In this document: in pieces, positions 11,816 to 24,582 of the stretch
How positions within the stretch are numbered: position 1 is the stretch's first letter
Layout: each line of letters starts with the position of its first letter
From: Nymphaea colorata
Lineage: Eukaryota > Streptophyta > Magnoliopsida > Nymphaeales > Nymphaeaceae
Assembly (NCBI RefSeq): GCF_008831285.2
Contig: NC_045141.1
Span: 15,734,106 to 15,798,105 of the forward strand
Direction: 5' to 3'
Length of the DNA: 64,000 nucleotides
Translations under genes and position numbers: made by a program
Notes under the pieces: generated by a model
The model's input: only the letters and a program-made list of their open reading frames with translations
What the model was told of the DNA's origin: nothing
Databases searched by the model: none

Positions 11816-14000
11816 CTAGGTACTGTTTTGCAGCAGAAGCTGCTGTTCTTCCAAATAAGGCCTCACAAAGGCTCTCTTCCACCAGACTTCAAATGCTTGT
11901 TGCAGATTGGGGCAATTGCTGCCGATCTTCAAGAAGTTCCCCAACCAGGACAACAGGACACTCTGCTGGTTTTCAAGCGGAAGTGTCAATATGGTTCGGC
12001 CAACGCCTTCTTCGACTAATTTCCCATCAAATGATCTGCATGCGTGCAGCAACCAGGTATAGTCATCTATCAATGGCTGTAACCATTTCTCTAGCAACAG
12101 GCACCTTGTGTCCTTGGGAGGCAAGACCTCTCCTCTTCCTATTGCCACAAACAATCTGGATGTAATGGAGCTAACCGGGTGACGCGATGCAATTGAGACC
12201 TTCGGATGAAGCATTACCAGATCATCTTGACATGCCCACATGAACATATACTCATCAGCTGTTCGCCTGTCTATTAAGATCTCAAACAACCAGAGGAGAT
12301 TGTCAGCCTGCAGAGCTATTTGTTTTGAGATTGATTCCTTGCTGTTCATATGCGTGTCAGTGAACCCAGCCTCTGCTGCTTGAGTAAACAGAAGAAGCAG
12401 CGCATCTAAGCAGCTCCTGCAAGAACTGTACAGATTCACATTGCAAATATCCACAGCACCATGGTTGGAGAATTTGTTTTCCTTCAATAATTTCAGTATT
12501 AAGGATTTCATCTCCCGCCGACCTTTCTCTTCATCTCCTTTCACCACAAGCTGAAATATGTCTGCGAGAATGTCATTGGGAGCAATTCTGATCTGTGGAT
12601 ACACCCGTTTAAGCAATGGGGTGACCCCCGCAGCATTAACCTGAAGGCCTTGAAGAGACGTCACCACTTTTTCCTCTTCTTCCCCAATCCATGGTACAGC
12701 TTCTAAGAATGCTAGGCAGGAATTAGTGGCAGCATGGAAACCTATCATCTCCGAGACCTGAGGAGCAGTCGTTGCTAATGGTGAACAACCAAGAGAGAGA
12801 AAGGCAACATGACAATGCCAAGAATGAAACAAAAAGCAAGAAACCTCAACATTGAAGAAAAGCAGGAGCAACGACCCACCAGGAAAATCAACCATGAGGC
12901 ACCATTACTACAATCGGCATATAAGATTAACTGACAAATACCAGGCCAATGCTGCTTACCTTTTTCTGACAGGGCAGGAGATCAAGAAGCACATCAATAA
13001 TCATGAATCTTGTTTTCAGGAAAACTCGACCAGGGAAAACATTGTGGCATTCAAAATTTTCTGGAAAATCTCTTTTATGGATACTTTATATAAAGTACAT
13101 AAAAGATACATGCAAAGGACCAGACCAGTTCTATCAGAAAGTTATTAAAACGCAGTGAATAATGCCTAATCACAGTGTGTATGCCGGCATGTTTATATCA
13201 TGAATTATACAGATCTAGAAAATAAACAACTGTACGTGGCTTTCCCGAGAAAAACCAATGTAAATCAAAGAAGCTTCTTCCTCAAAACACCAAAGAACCA
13301 GCACATGCAAATGCACTCAAAGAAATCCAGACGCACGCATGAACCAATTCAACTTGTGATTAATTCGAAATGGTTCAGGTCTTACTCAAGCGAAAAGAAC
13401 AATAAAAGCAACAGATTGTACCTTAAGAAGTTGAAGCACTCTTGAAATGCTCTGTTTGATCAGCTTCTGCTTGATGTCCTTGCAGTACATCAAGCCAACA
13501 GCTTCCACGTAAACCTCTACGTCCTCACAGTCTTCAATCTCAATCCTACATGGGTTAGTCAAACTCCGGCCGATCTTGTCACCGAAGAAGTCGCTCTTTC
13601 CGGCGAGGACGTCTGCATGGACGGACAATTTAACGGTGAACCCCTGTTTTCCGGACAGGAAGACCTCGCAGTCCCTGGTCTCAGCCTCACCATATCCAAC
13701 AGACACCACCCTCTTCTCCACCCTTTGGTCGTCTATAGTCTCCAAGTCCACGCTCCTCTGCTCGTCGGAGACCACGGATCTGGGCTTAACCGGAGTTAAT
13801 TTTCCGGCGGGCTGGTGGCTGCTGCTCCTTTTCATAGAGTCCGTCCTCAGAGATGGGTGTCTTTCTTTCCTTTTGGAAAGGTCGCCCCTTTGAGCAACTT
13901 GAGATGGGCAGCACCAGAACCCTTCAGGGGTCACGGCGATAGGAACATTCTTGATTTTGGCGTGAGCGTGACCGACCCTCTTCACTCTGAAGTCCGCCAT
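11816..14000 (-). CDS. BTB/POZ domain protein, At3g50780-like
   Basis: Two exons on the minus strand: 14000-13422 (193 codons, phase 0) and 12757-11816, giving 506 residues, close to the roughly 520 of its Arabidopsis relative. The N-terminus carries the family motif KNVPIAVTPEGFWCCPS. A basic, serine-rich linker follows, then a BTB/POZ fold from about residue 108 (DCEVFLSGKQGFTVKLSVHA). Exon 2 begins VSEMIGFHAATNSCLAFLEA and contains VPWIGEEEEKVV, conserved in this plant clade. BTB proteins commonly act as substrate adaptors for CUL3 ubiquitin ligases, but I see no NPH3 domain and the partner is unknown. The exon 2 frame stays open upstream of the acceptor (from 12895), but homology places the junction at 12757. 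Naming by the Arabidopsis relative rests on recalled family sequence. Confidence 0.82.
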
Positions 14001-15991
14001 GTTTCAAGATTGGTGCGCCGTCAAAACTGCCGGAATTCGGACAGACCACTGGATTCTGCCAAAGGAAAGCCCCTAAACCAGTCGAGGAACGCAAACAATT
14101 TGGGATTCCGCCATTTTTTTGGATATGCGTAGGCGTCAAAATGGACCCTGCGCGCATAAACCTCTGGGCCGTATTCGTTTCTGGATGGCCCTTAAAACGA
14201 AATTATTGTAGGAAGAGGATGAGTTCTGGCATGTCTAGCTCTCAGGGAATGAGAAGATGGTACAAGCAAGCCTCACAGTCACGGGCTTCTAGAGACTCAA
14301 GCTAGCCTTGGAGTGACATGGAGGAGGAAGAGTGTGGTGACTGGGTGGGGCGGGCCAATAATGGCGGTTTCACGCAGGCGTGAACAAGAGAACGATCATG
14401 AGCGCATGGAATTTCTCGATTTCCATGCCGTTTCCCCCGTTTCTTCAAATTTGAGAAAAACAACCGCTAGAAGACGCGTTTAAACCCCGAAAAACAGATT
14501 CTGGTCGGTAAACTGCCAACTGTTTGACATTGGTTCTCTTCCCAGCAAGCAAGCCGGACGAGCCGAGTCTCTGTTCAGATTAAGCTCGTTACAGTTATCG
14601 TTGATTCTGCAGTTACCAGGAAATCCGCTTTTCTTTAATAAAGTTTCTTCTGTCCCGGAATCATGCACTGTCATTTCTAAAGTCTAGATTTCCTCCTTTC
14701 AGCTTCGTGGAATCATCCATCGCTTCTCATATCACCTTTATCTACAGGCAGCCATTTTGCAGTTCTTACTTGTCAACTCAACATCAGCTGAGCTGAGCTG
14801 CGCCGATTAGCTTTTCTAAGATTTATCATCCGGAAGGTGTCTTGAATCTTCAAGTAATTTTTTCGAAAAAAAGCTTCATATGTTTATGAGTTTCGCAATT
14901 TAGTAAAACTACTACGCGAATGTGTTGATGATTACTTGTCAAACAACACGAAGAAACACGATTTTTTCTAACGCGTTCAGAGTGTCGTTTACCTGGTTCT
15001 AGCTATAAAAAATTAGATTAAGCAAAAGGGAAAAGACGTGTCCTTCGGATGTCTTCGGTACGATCTATAATCAAATCAAGTTGGATTAAAGAATGAAGAA
15101 CGTTGCTCAATGATGAAGTCTTTCATCTGTCTTAAGCTATTGTATGCATTTACATCAGAAAGTTTTCTTTTTCTCTTTTGAAAGTGTGCATGTTTCGAAA
15201 AGTTGGAACTGTGAAAGCTGGCATTTTAAAATGTGTCCTCAGACATTCTTGTCATGATCTATAACTAATAAAATCATAAAGGAGCAGATTCTGCCAAGAT
15301 CAGTATCGCCAAATATGAGCTTCTTATCGGCCGATATTCATAGCCGCAGACTGCAACAGTTCTGACCATACAGATCTTAAAATATTAAGCATTTTTATTT
15401 ATAAATAATTTTAAATATTTATTCTTTGTCATTCAATGTGTCATAACACAAGGTGCAAGCATTGTTAAACTTTTCTCTTTCTTTCCAAAATTTTGTGTTC
15501 ATTTTTGTTGTTTGAAACCTTGAAATCCACGCGGAGATGGGTTTATTAATGTGAACACACGGTTGTTTAAGAATAAAAATTTCGAGAAATATAATTTTTC
15601 TGGAAAATGGCAACATTTTATTTGCAAGTTAACTGCTGGAGGAGTAGAAGTTTCGTTCGTAAGTTTTGACTATCTTATATTTAAGATCCAAAGGCGATAT
15701 GAAATATTGGGATGATGTATAGTCACTACTTTTCAAGTTTGAGATTCTTTCTAAACAATGCATGAATTACACCGTAAAAAATTTGCAACTCTTGCATCTT
15801 AAAATTCTTGGGGTTTAAGTCGGACTCGTTTCTTTCAAACATGAAGTTTACAGGTTTGAAAAAATAATAAAGACCTTAAGTTCATGGTTTGCAAATTCAT
15901 ACAATTTATTAGAATAATGAATTTAAGGTGACCACAATCCACTTTTTTTTTTTTTTTTTTCAAAAAACAAAACATGAAGCTAATTTGGAAT
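14001..15991. other. Upstream region of the BTB/POZ gene and intergenic DNA
   Basis: The first 400 bases upstream of the BTB start are comparatively GC-rich and probably hold its leader and promoter. They include a GGGGCGGGCC stretch and a 16 bp palindrome at 14369-14384. Beyond about 14800 the DNA becomes AT-rich, with nothing I can identify. Confidence 0.4.
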
Positions 15992-16392
15992 TAAGGATGT
16001 TAACGAATCATATTCAAATTAAATATATCCTTAACTGTATATGCTTTTTCGGATACTCACATATTTGAATTCAGATTGTATACGAACAAAGAAAAGTCCT
16101 ATCCAAATTCAAATTTAAAATCCAATTTTACAATCCAAATCTGATTTTTACAGAATATGAATTTTGAACCGAATATAGCTGATTTTCAAAATGTAAGAAT
16201 ATTGGTAATAGGATATTTATTTAAAGCAAAATTCGATCCATATCAAAACCCAATTGGATAATATATATATCCAAATACGACCATATCATTGCTAAAATCT
16301 GAATCTGATCTAATTTCTTAACAGGATATTAAATTTCTTTTTATATCTGATTTTTTTTTAATGGTTTCATAGGGTATATCCGATACATCCCC
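15992..16392. mobile_element. Family B TIR element, degenerate copy 1
   Basis: The interior is rich in ATCCAAAT, GAATCTGA and GGATAT words and shares ATTTTCAAAATGTAAGA with the copy at 24583-24975. The left end reads TTAAGGATGTTAACG and the right end CGATACATCCCC, decayed versions of TAGGGATGTCAA and its complement. It is non-coding and about 400 bp long, like the other copies. Confidence 0.5.
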
Positions 16393-17599
16393 ACTTGGGA
16401 TTGATACATGTACCTAAATACGAGATTATATTAGCATCTCTAAGTGTAATTCACGTAGCTTTCAAAAAAGAATCTAAAATCTTTGAGATCCATGAATCTG
16501 AAATCTAGAATCCGTGGCAATATTTACGGTCCTAGAGTTTTACTGTGTGCAGAAGAGAGTTGAGAACGATGCATGTCCAGAAAAATCAAGAAAAAACGAA
16601 AATGTTGGCAATGTTTCCGGTTATAGATAAAATAAATAATATTCCCATGCTCACTAGTCTCAATCAATCCTCTCTGCCTGAATCTAATTTTGCCTTGAGA
16701 TGTAGGTGTTTTTGTATGTAAACGTCGGCACCGAGGACCGATCGTACCTTTGATACTGAAATGGGTTTGTCTTTAAGTCTATACGGAGGTCCGGACGATG
16801 ACTGAACCCCTTGATTTTCTCCCGTTGGGTACTTCATACACCATATATATTCACCACACCACCCATCTCCATTAATAAATAAAATTTCAACATCACTTTT
16901 TTTTTTTTTATAATAATTCGTGCGTCAATTTAACTATCTACCAAATTGGTTCTTGCAGACATAATTATTTTTTAGAGTGTGTTATGTCTGATTTTTGAAA
17001 AGTTTTGAACATTTAAAAATTGAGGTAGATTCATAAAAAAAACTAATTCTAACATTTTATAAATGTACCACAATTTCATGAAACACTCGTAACGTTTCAT
17101 AAATTTGTCTTAATTTTTATGAAACATACTACCTCTCATGAAATTGGTAAATTTCGGAAGCTGTTCCCTTCTCTAAAGATCTTAAGGTTTAACTTTTCAT
17201 TAAAAAATTCCTCATAACTTTTTCCTTTGTTAGAGAATAGTAAAACGAAGTCTCTTTAAAAAATACTGTTCCCATATATTTTTTAATCACAAGCAACTGA
17301 CCTTATCATTTTGTAGCGTAGCCTCAAAAATTTTCCAAGGCAAAAACTTTTTACCCTTTCCCATGCAATCATGTGATTTTTTTGTGAATTGACGTCTCAG
17401 AAAAATCTACATATAATTAATATCTCGATAAGCCCACGATACAATACAAATGTGCTCGATAAAAGTAAAACGAATACAGTTAATTTGGATACACACCATA
17501 TTTATACATTTTTTTTCATAAAACCACCTTTCAGATGAGAAGATGAAAAGAGAAAGTGGCTTTGAGTTTTTCATAATCCAAAGCCATTTAGCTTAGTAT

Positions 17600-17780
17600 G
17601 AATGTACAACAACTTAAGTTAACTCAAACTTGATTCGAACTCATCTGCATAAGTTTGGCTCATTTAATAAACGAATTGAGCTCGAGAATGAGTTAAAACT
17701 CGAGTTGTTTGTCCAGTTAAAGTTACGCGGGCTCGACTCAACTCATACAAATGAATTCACACGAGCTCGACTCGGTTTGC
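17600..17780. mobile_element. Family C repeat fragment
   Basis: The words GAGCTCGAGAATGAG, ACTCGAGTTG and GGGCTCGACTCAACTC resemble the repeat at 53294-53691. The ends are missing or too diverged to define. Confidence 0.4.
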
Positions 17781-17781
17781 A

Positions 17782-17890
17782 CTCTTAAATAGAAAGCTAT
17801 AGAATTAGTGCACGGTGTACCAAACGAACCACTGTGTTTGCGCTCTTAAGAGAAAGCTGTAGGATCAGTGCACGGTATACCAAACCAAGG
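17782..17890. repeat. Imperfect tandem duplication, ~61 bp unit
   Basis: A unit starting CTCTTAA and containing GTGCACGGTGTACCAAAC (17782-17842) is repeated from 17843 with a few substitutions and a one-base length change. Confidence 0.8.
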
Positions 17891-18423
17891 TGGTGGAGTC
17901 TAAATGTCCTCTTTTCCACAACCAAAAGAAATATAGAGAGAATTGTTGGAGCCAAACGTGAAGTACCAATTTTGTACCGTGCTAGTTTTATGTGCTGCTT
18001 GGAGTGGACCGGGTGGACTGGTGAGGCTACGCCTTGGTGCGATACCACGTGGGTTCGGGAGTCGAGCCCACCAGCGAACCCCAAGGCGCAGCTGGTCCCA
18101 ATCTCAACAAACCAGTTCCAACCACATACCCTACTCTTATGAGAACCGAGCCAGGTTGAGGTTGTACCTCCGGTTAAGCCTTTTCCTAATGAAAGACTTC
18201 TACGGAAGTAGCATGGTTTTAGGTGTCACGGGCTTACTTTTCTAAGCGCTTATCGCTGAATGGGTTCCTTTTGTTCGGGTCAAGTGGTAAAAATGGAGAG
18301 AAAGTATCCAATGCGAATGAATTACATCTTTTTTTCTTTTTTTTTAGAATTATGTTCTTGAAATGAAATTTATAGGCCTTGGCCTTGTCTGGTAATTTCA
18401 GTTATTATGGTATATGTTTAGAA

Positions 18424-18540
18424 GGCCATCTGTTTGACAACAATAACAAATTGGGATTGTTTTATGAATCGATTAAGCATATCTAATTCATTGAACAGAT
18501 TCAAGAGACAGTAACAGTTTGTTACCATTAAGATATGTTA
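18424..18540. mobile_element. Family A MITE-like element, copy 2
   Basis: The left end reads GCCATCTGTTTGACAACAAT and the right portion contains GACAGTAACAGTTTGTTACC. These are imperfect inverted ends of the same type as the copy near 7646. The boundaries are approximate. Confidence 0.4.
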
Positions 18541-20619
18541 TCGGATTAGCAGCTACTAAAAACCCAATTTTGTTGGTTCAATTCTCTTGCAAGCTCTAGA
18601 AGCCAAAAAAAAAAAAAAAAAAAACAATCTCAGGATTTTATGCTGCTAATGAAAACAAAGTCTCTCAACCTGAATGCAGTTTCCTGAGTTGCAAACCAGG
18701 AAAAACCACAGCATCCTAAGAGCTCTGAAATAATATCCTGCGATTTGATCAGATTTAGTTTAAAATTTATAGGACTTGTTATTTCAGATACGTCTTCGGC
18801 TCCATCTAAACTTTTATTTCTGCATCTAAATAGACTGACAAAAGAGTGGATTTACAAGTTTTCTAGCTAGAGGTCCAAATCCATACGATTAGCATATATA
18901 TATATATATTGTTATATTGTTATGCAGTTGCATGCAAGAATTTGAATGGCGATTACGGCAGCGCGCCGGATCTGTTGTGCGTCACAAGGACCTGAAGTTA
19001 TCCGCAGCAAAAGGGGAAAGAACAAAAAGAAAAAACCAACATAGAGTTATTGGCATCTGTTTTTTATTCTTTTTTTCTTTTCCCATGCGTTGAATGATGA
19101 TTTTTATTCTTCATAAAGGTTTGTCATGGCCTGGGAAATTTCCCTGGCAAAATTATGCAGCAGCTCTGTCTAAAGTGATTCATTTGCTTTTTTGTCCTTT
19201 CTTTCTTTTTTACTATCTCATCTTTGAATGCCTTTGGCTTTATCTCTGTCTCTTTATTTTTGCATGCATGTGAAATGTGTATAAAGCAAGTTGCTGGGGA
19301 GCGGGATACGGAGGCAGAAATTTGAATTCTATAAGTATATACTTAGAAGTGCTAAATCCTAATATACTTTGGTATAAGGAAGATATTTTGGTATACACAA
19401 GACCAAGATATATAGTCAAACACAACAACTCATTACTCTTCTTCTCCACCTATGTGTCAAGTTACTGATACATCTATTGTTGAATATGTGAAACTTATAA
19501 ACCAAGTTTGTCGTCCCGTTCCTAGAACGCCAGGGACAAGATATTCTGTTTATGGCATTACAGGAAGGGGATAAACTAATGCGTCCTCCAGATGGCCCGT
19601 GTTTGCACTAGCAGAACAGATACTATCACGACATTATGCAGAGAATGGACCGAACGGACCGAACAACTTTTCATGGGCCGTTAGCACTCTCGAGTATTTT
19701 ATGAATTTGCTCCCGTCTTTAAGCCAGGTTCATAAAATATTAGAACAAGTGTTACGTGAATATGCCATATCTTTTTGAATAGATTCATAAAACACTTAGA
19801 CAATACTATTGCTACCAAAGAATCTCGTAGATTCCTTGAAGTCATGTGTAATAGGCCCCTAGATCTAAGGTCTATATTTCTACAATGAGCCCATGAAAAC
19901 ATGAGAAATGCTGACACCAAACAACTTCTTTGTGATCATATTGCACTAGACTACTTCTCTTCAAAATGAACAATTGGGTTTCATGATCTTGGTCATCTCT
20001 ATTCCTAAAGTTGGGCAGGTTGCTAAGGATGCAAATTGAATATATGTGGAACTGTAGTTTCACCCCATGAATGTGAGACAATGTATCAACCATATCAACT
20101 GTCCCAAGTGTAGCTCACCACTTATATTGAAGGTCCTAATTTTTTGCCAGAATTCCAATTAATTTGGCCACTTATTTCTCGTTTTCCTACTACAGGCCTC
20201 AGTTTTATGACAAGTTGTCTCAAATTAAATCATGTTAAATTGCAAAGGAAGGAGAGAAAATTTACATAATCCGAACAATGTCATCTGATTAATTAACTAA
20301 AAAACTTTCTCCATTAGTATGGCAAAAAAAGAGAATTGTAAATTTTCTACCATAACTCATATTTTAACTGGGATGAATGGATAGCAAGCCTTTTAATTGG
20401 TAATTTTCAATAAAATTATAACCTATGTCGGGAAATAAAAGTCTCAGGCTCAAGTTTAAGATTACGAGCAGCTCCCCAATTGGAGATTTCCACACAAACT
20501 ATTTATTTGGGCCAATTCATTTAATATGAAAGTGCATGTGGTGGTGCAATAAAATATCGAACACCGGAGTCGAAGGAGATACATAGGTTTACATAGGCTT
20601 TGAAGCAAACCCAAAAACC

Positions 20620-20814
20620 TTAGAAGTATATATAAGTATATGACCTTGGAAGTTTTACGTTAAAAGTAGTTTCCATTGAGTAAACATAATTTATTGTTAA
20701 AGGAAAATATCGAAACTTGTGACTTTTTGTTATCCTTCCAAAAGTTGTGTGTGTCTTTGAAAATTTTTTTGAGGAAGAGCAAAAACCCCAAAGATTGATA
20801 TGAAAGATCTTCAT
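20620..20814 (-). other. Small ORF in tandem unit 1 (64 aa), not recognised
   Basis: An ATG-initiated ORF begins MKIFHINLWGFCSSS and ends SYTYIYF. It is homologous to the ORFs at 20922-21164 and 21312-21473 in the next two units. It has no domain, signal peptide or promoter that I can identify. It is probably a by-product of the repeat and is listed because all three copies are open. Confidence 0.25.
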
Positions 20815-20921
20815 TGTCTTTTTGTTTGATCACACTCTTTTGTTTCTTCTATGGATGTAAGCGGACAGTGGACGAATGAGATACCATAGGTTTACATAGG
20901 CCTTGAAGCAAGCAAAAAACC

Positions 20922-21164
20922 TTAGAAGCATATATAAGTATATGACCTTGGAAGTTTTATGTTAAAAGTGGTTTCCATTGAGTAAGCATAATTTATTGTT
21001 AAAGGAAAAAGGTTTTCATTGAGTAAACATAATTTATTGTTAAAGGAAAAATATATATGGAAACTTGTGACTTTTTTTGTTATCCTTCCAAAAGTTGTCT
21101 GTGTTTTTGAAAAGTTTCTTGAGGAAGAGCAAAAACACCAAAGATTGATATGACAGATCTTCAT
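20922..21164 (-). other. Small ORF in tandem unit 2 (80 aa), not recognised
   Basis: It begins MKICHINLWCFCSSS and ends SYTYICF. It is 16 codons longer than the unit 1 ORF, mainly because the internal duplication in this unit has kept the frame. A coding role is unproven. Confidence 0.25.
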
Positions 21165-21311
21165 TGTCTTTTCGTTTGATCACACTCTTTTGTTTCTTCT
21201 ATGGATGTAAGCGGACAGTGGTCGAAGGAGATACCATAGGTTTACATAGGCCTTGAAGCAAGTAAAAAACCTTAGAAGCATATATAAGTATATGACATTT
21301 GAAGTTTTACG

Positions 21312-21473
21312 TTAAAAGTGGTTTCCATTGAGTAAGCATAATTTATTGTTAAAGAAAAAATATATATCGAAACTTGTGACTTTTTTTGTTATCCTTCCAA
21401 AAGTTGTACGTGTTTTTGAAAATTTTCTTGAGGAAGAGCAAAAACACCAAAGATTCATATGACAGATCTTCAT
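21312..21473 (-). other. Small ORF in tandem unit 3 (53 aa), not recognised
   Basis: It begins MKICHMNLWCFCSSS and stays open through FGRITKKVTS before stopping earlier than its counterparts. It is the third member of the repeated small-ORF set. Confidence 0.22.
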
Positions 21474-21767
21474 TGTCTTTTCGTTTGATCACACTCTGTT
21501 GTTTCTTCTATGGATGTAAGCAGACAGTGGTCGATGGAAGCACGCACCAACCGCTAGCGCCTAGTGGTCTTCAGTAATCAACTCCTTTTTTCTTTTGTTT
21601 CTTCACTTTCATTTTGGTATCTGTCACTTGTATACGTACCTTCTTTCAGTTGGCCTGTCTGTCACTTAGAAAATAATCTTCTAAGATATGCTAGCTAGCT
21701 GTCCCGGCATAGCATAACTGATTGGACTAGGTAACATGTTGTCAACGCGTTCTCAGTGTGATTCTCA

Positions 21768-21886
21768 TATGTGCTATTCTTCTTAATTGCAAACAGTGGC
21801 ATGCATGACACTCTTGAAAGGTGTACTGTAATTCTATACGTGCTATTCTTCTTAATTGCAAACAGTGACATGCATGACACTCTTGA
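21768..21886. repeat. Imperfect tandem duplication, ~64 bp unit
   Basis: A segment containing TGCTATTCTTCTTAATTGCA and CATGCATGACACTCTTGAA occurs twice, from about 21770 and again from about 21839, with few substitutions. Confidence 0.8.
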
Positions 21887-21889
21887 AGC

Positions 21890-24582
21890 AGTTCTAAACC
21901 CCAAAGAAGGGGATTTGGCCTTTCGCTCAGCCACTGGGTTCCCTCCGAAAAAGGGTACCATTTTTCTTTCTACATCAACAAATATAAATGCTCTTTAAAT
22001 ATAAAAAGAATACGATGAAGAACACGACATGCAGAATTCAAGAATTCTGATAAAGGGAAGCCCTTTTGAAAATCTATAGGAGACTAGCAGAACATTAATT
22101 GTTATGAGCATATAGTATCATGAGAATTTTATCACCTTTTAGTCATATTCTCATGGAAACCTGATGATGTTCATTCTGTTGGTATACAACATTGACTTGC
22201 TCCAGAATGTCGAGAGTCTCGTCATATTTCAAAATACTGAATAGTGTATATTTCAGGAGAACACTGATAATGGTGCTTGCAGATTTCATGTTGCTGATAA
22301 CCAGTGAGAACAGGCCCGGATTGGCTCAATCAAATTGATCTAATTTTTTTAAATATTTCAATTTTTGATTTTTTAAAAGCTTTTATGTGTTTCGCTATTA
22401 TGTTTTACAAGAAAGCATATTTTAAACGTTTTTTGCCAAATCAGAATCAATTCAACAACCGGTTCGCCGATCCGGCCGCAGCCACATTGATTTGACTCGG
22501 GGAAAAATTAAACGATTCGAATTTCCTGGCAAAATGTTGGAAGACATCACCTACCTTTTTTGTTTCTTGTAGAACACAAACTTTAATGGCACAAGATGAC
22601 CGTATTACTTAAGCAGAGCTGCCCCGAATGATCTCCATTAAAGAAGCTTCCGCAGATCCCCAGAACAGAAAAATGGACACCACAGCCTTGGCTGATCCTT
22701 TGTTCCAGGACAAGATCATGTACAGTTGCAGTTTTGAGTATTTATCAGCCGCTGGAGCTATGCTCCTCTCTTTTCTACTTCTAATCGTTTCTTGGTAGGA
22801 GTCAGTCAGTGTGTTGAGGCAATCTATCCCCAGGAGAGGACAAAGATCTCCTACCAATGCATGGAACCATCCAAATCAAAGAACAGAGCAACTCAGTCTT
22901 TTGGTTGCAAAAGCTGATCAGTGGAAGCCTTTCTTCTGTCTGCTTGACAGTGGAACTGACAGCAAGGAGATATGTATGAAAATTTGGGCTCCCCATGACG
23001 CCATTTCTTTAAGTTTTTTCTTAAACTTGATGATTGATGTTACTGATGTTTCTGTGCTGAGTTGTGAGTAGGCTGGACGCTATGACTGTGCTTCTTTAAC
23101 TTGTTTGAGGCCTAGGCCTTTTATATATGTAGGTTTCACTGTAAAAATGGCCAATACATTGTTGGTGATCATCCTACTTTGATTAAAATATTGTTGAAAT
23201 GATCCATTGGTTAATTAAATATATGTAGGTCAGGTCAGGTGAGAATGGAGAGTCAAGTAGTGGAGCTGCATTGCATTAGAGCCCATGAACCTCATTTGAT
23301 TCTTCTTGGTCTTGTCACTTTTTCCTATAAGGCTGCACGGTGCCTGACCTGATCTGGCTAAGGCTGGAAGACAGAGCCAAAACGACCTGACCTGAGCATG
23401 TCATATATATACATATTGGAGTGGGCTCCTTATCTTGACGCTGTGTCTGCATAGGAACACGGGTTGAAGAACAGAAATATGAACATTTTTGTTAAATTTC
23501 TAATTTATCTAACTTCTATCGAAGAGACAACTAAGCAAAGGGAGCCAAATTAATGGAGAAGTAATATGTCTTAAGCTTCCTGATTGGAGAAGCCAAACTT
23601 GAGCTACCAAGAAAATTTCAACTACTCTTCTTAATCAATGGTAGCGTTTGATAGCTTCTGATCTAAAATATGATGCCGCATTAAAAGTGTGCTTTGAAAG
23701 ATCCTCAGTGATCTCAGTAAAGCAGATCTTAAATCCACATCACATATAAAACACCCTGAATTCAAGGTCAGATTTGGGGGGTTGGGAGGTGTTGTACAAG
23801 GCCTGTTTGGGCACTGTGCAGAGATTCCATCCTTCTTTTTCTCAACAGAATGCATGGGAAAATCCATATACCAGCCTGTGGACGCTGGTTCTCTCTCCCT
23901 CTCTCTCATATTGAAGCTCATGAGGCTGTTCATACTCTACCCATTTCTGAAAGAAAAAGGAACTGGGTTTCTGTTCAGCGCATTGAGTCATGTTACCCTA
24001 CTAGAAGATAATGGCCTATATAAAAATTCCTCATAGATTCGTAAGAATCATAAACACGACATAGAAGGATAAAATTTAGGTCCTTTATGTATAGAGCTCT
24101 AGCATCTCCAGAAGCCAGCTTGTCCTTATACTGACATGCATGCAAAGCTCCTGAAATTGGAAGAGAAAGAGATCACAGACACAGGATCAGCAGTGGAACC
24201 AGCAAAGGCATGCAGCGGCACCAGCAGCTAGCATGCACGTGATCTGCTTGCTTGCTGCAATCACTTAAGCATTACAGGCAGATACTCGCGCTAGTGTGGT
24301 GGAAAGCTAAATGTAAACCGGAATGGAAGAATTGATGGCCGGATATAGTTCAACTTGGAAAAAGGATAGGTATTCACTTAAGCACAAAGCCCAAGAAGCA
24401 ATTCTTATGAACAACCAATAGTCTCTTCAGCTTTCATGAGGTGGTCACTGTTATGGAGAACGATTTCTGAATTATGCGAGTAATCTTAGTCATTCTACAA
24501 CCTTATATGTTCAAATATGACAAGTTATTATGGTTTTTCTTTAGAAATAATATAGCTTCCAAAACCCAGGCCGAATCATTGA
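21890..24582. other. Gene-poor interval
   Basis: I see no recognisable gene. The part near 22600-23000 has a balanced base composition and overlapping open frames on both strands of up to 86 codons. None matches a family I know and no splice structure is convincing. It could hold a decayed gene fragment. Confidence 0.45.

Larger units (their letters stand above)
16393..20575. other. AT-rich gene-poor interval
   Basis: No gene was recognised. It contains a family C fragment near 17600-17780, a tandem duplication at 17782-17890, a GC-rich patch at about 17990-18250, a family A element near 18424 and a (TA)n run near 18896. Open frames are short and unsupported. Confidence 0.55.
20576..21537. 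repeat. Tandem array of three ~300-350 bp units
   Basis: The units are about 20576-20877, 20878-21227 and 21228-21537. Each begins near GAGATAC(C)ATAGGTTTACATAGG and ends near GGATGTAAGCGGACAGTGG. Unit 2 is longer because it has an internal near-duplication of a segment that includes TTATTGTTAAAGGAAAAA. Identity between units looks like 90% or more by eye. Each unit also carries a small minus-strand ORF of related sequence. The function and the source family are unknown. Confidence 0.9.

Noticed and set aside
12758-12895. N-terminal extension of BTB/POZ exon 2 from an ATG at 12895
   Set aside because: The AG at 12758-12759 joins exon 1 in phase and the conserved sequence begins there; the upstream part is intronic.
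20576-21537. CRISPR-like array
   Set aside because: Units are about 310 bp, adjoin directly without spacers and occur in plant nuclear DNA.
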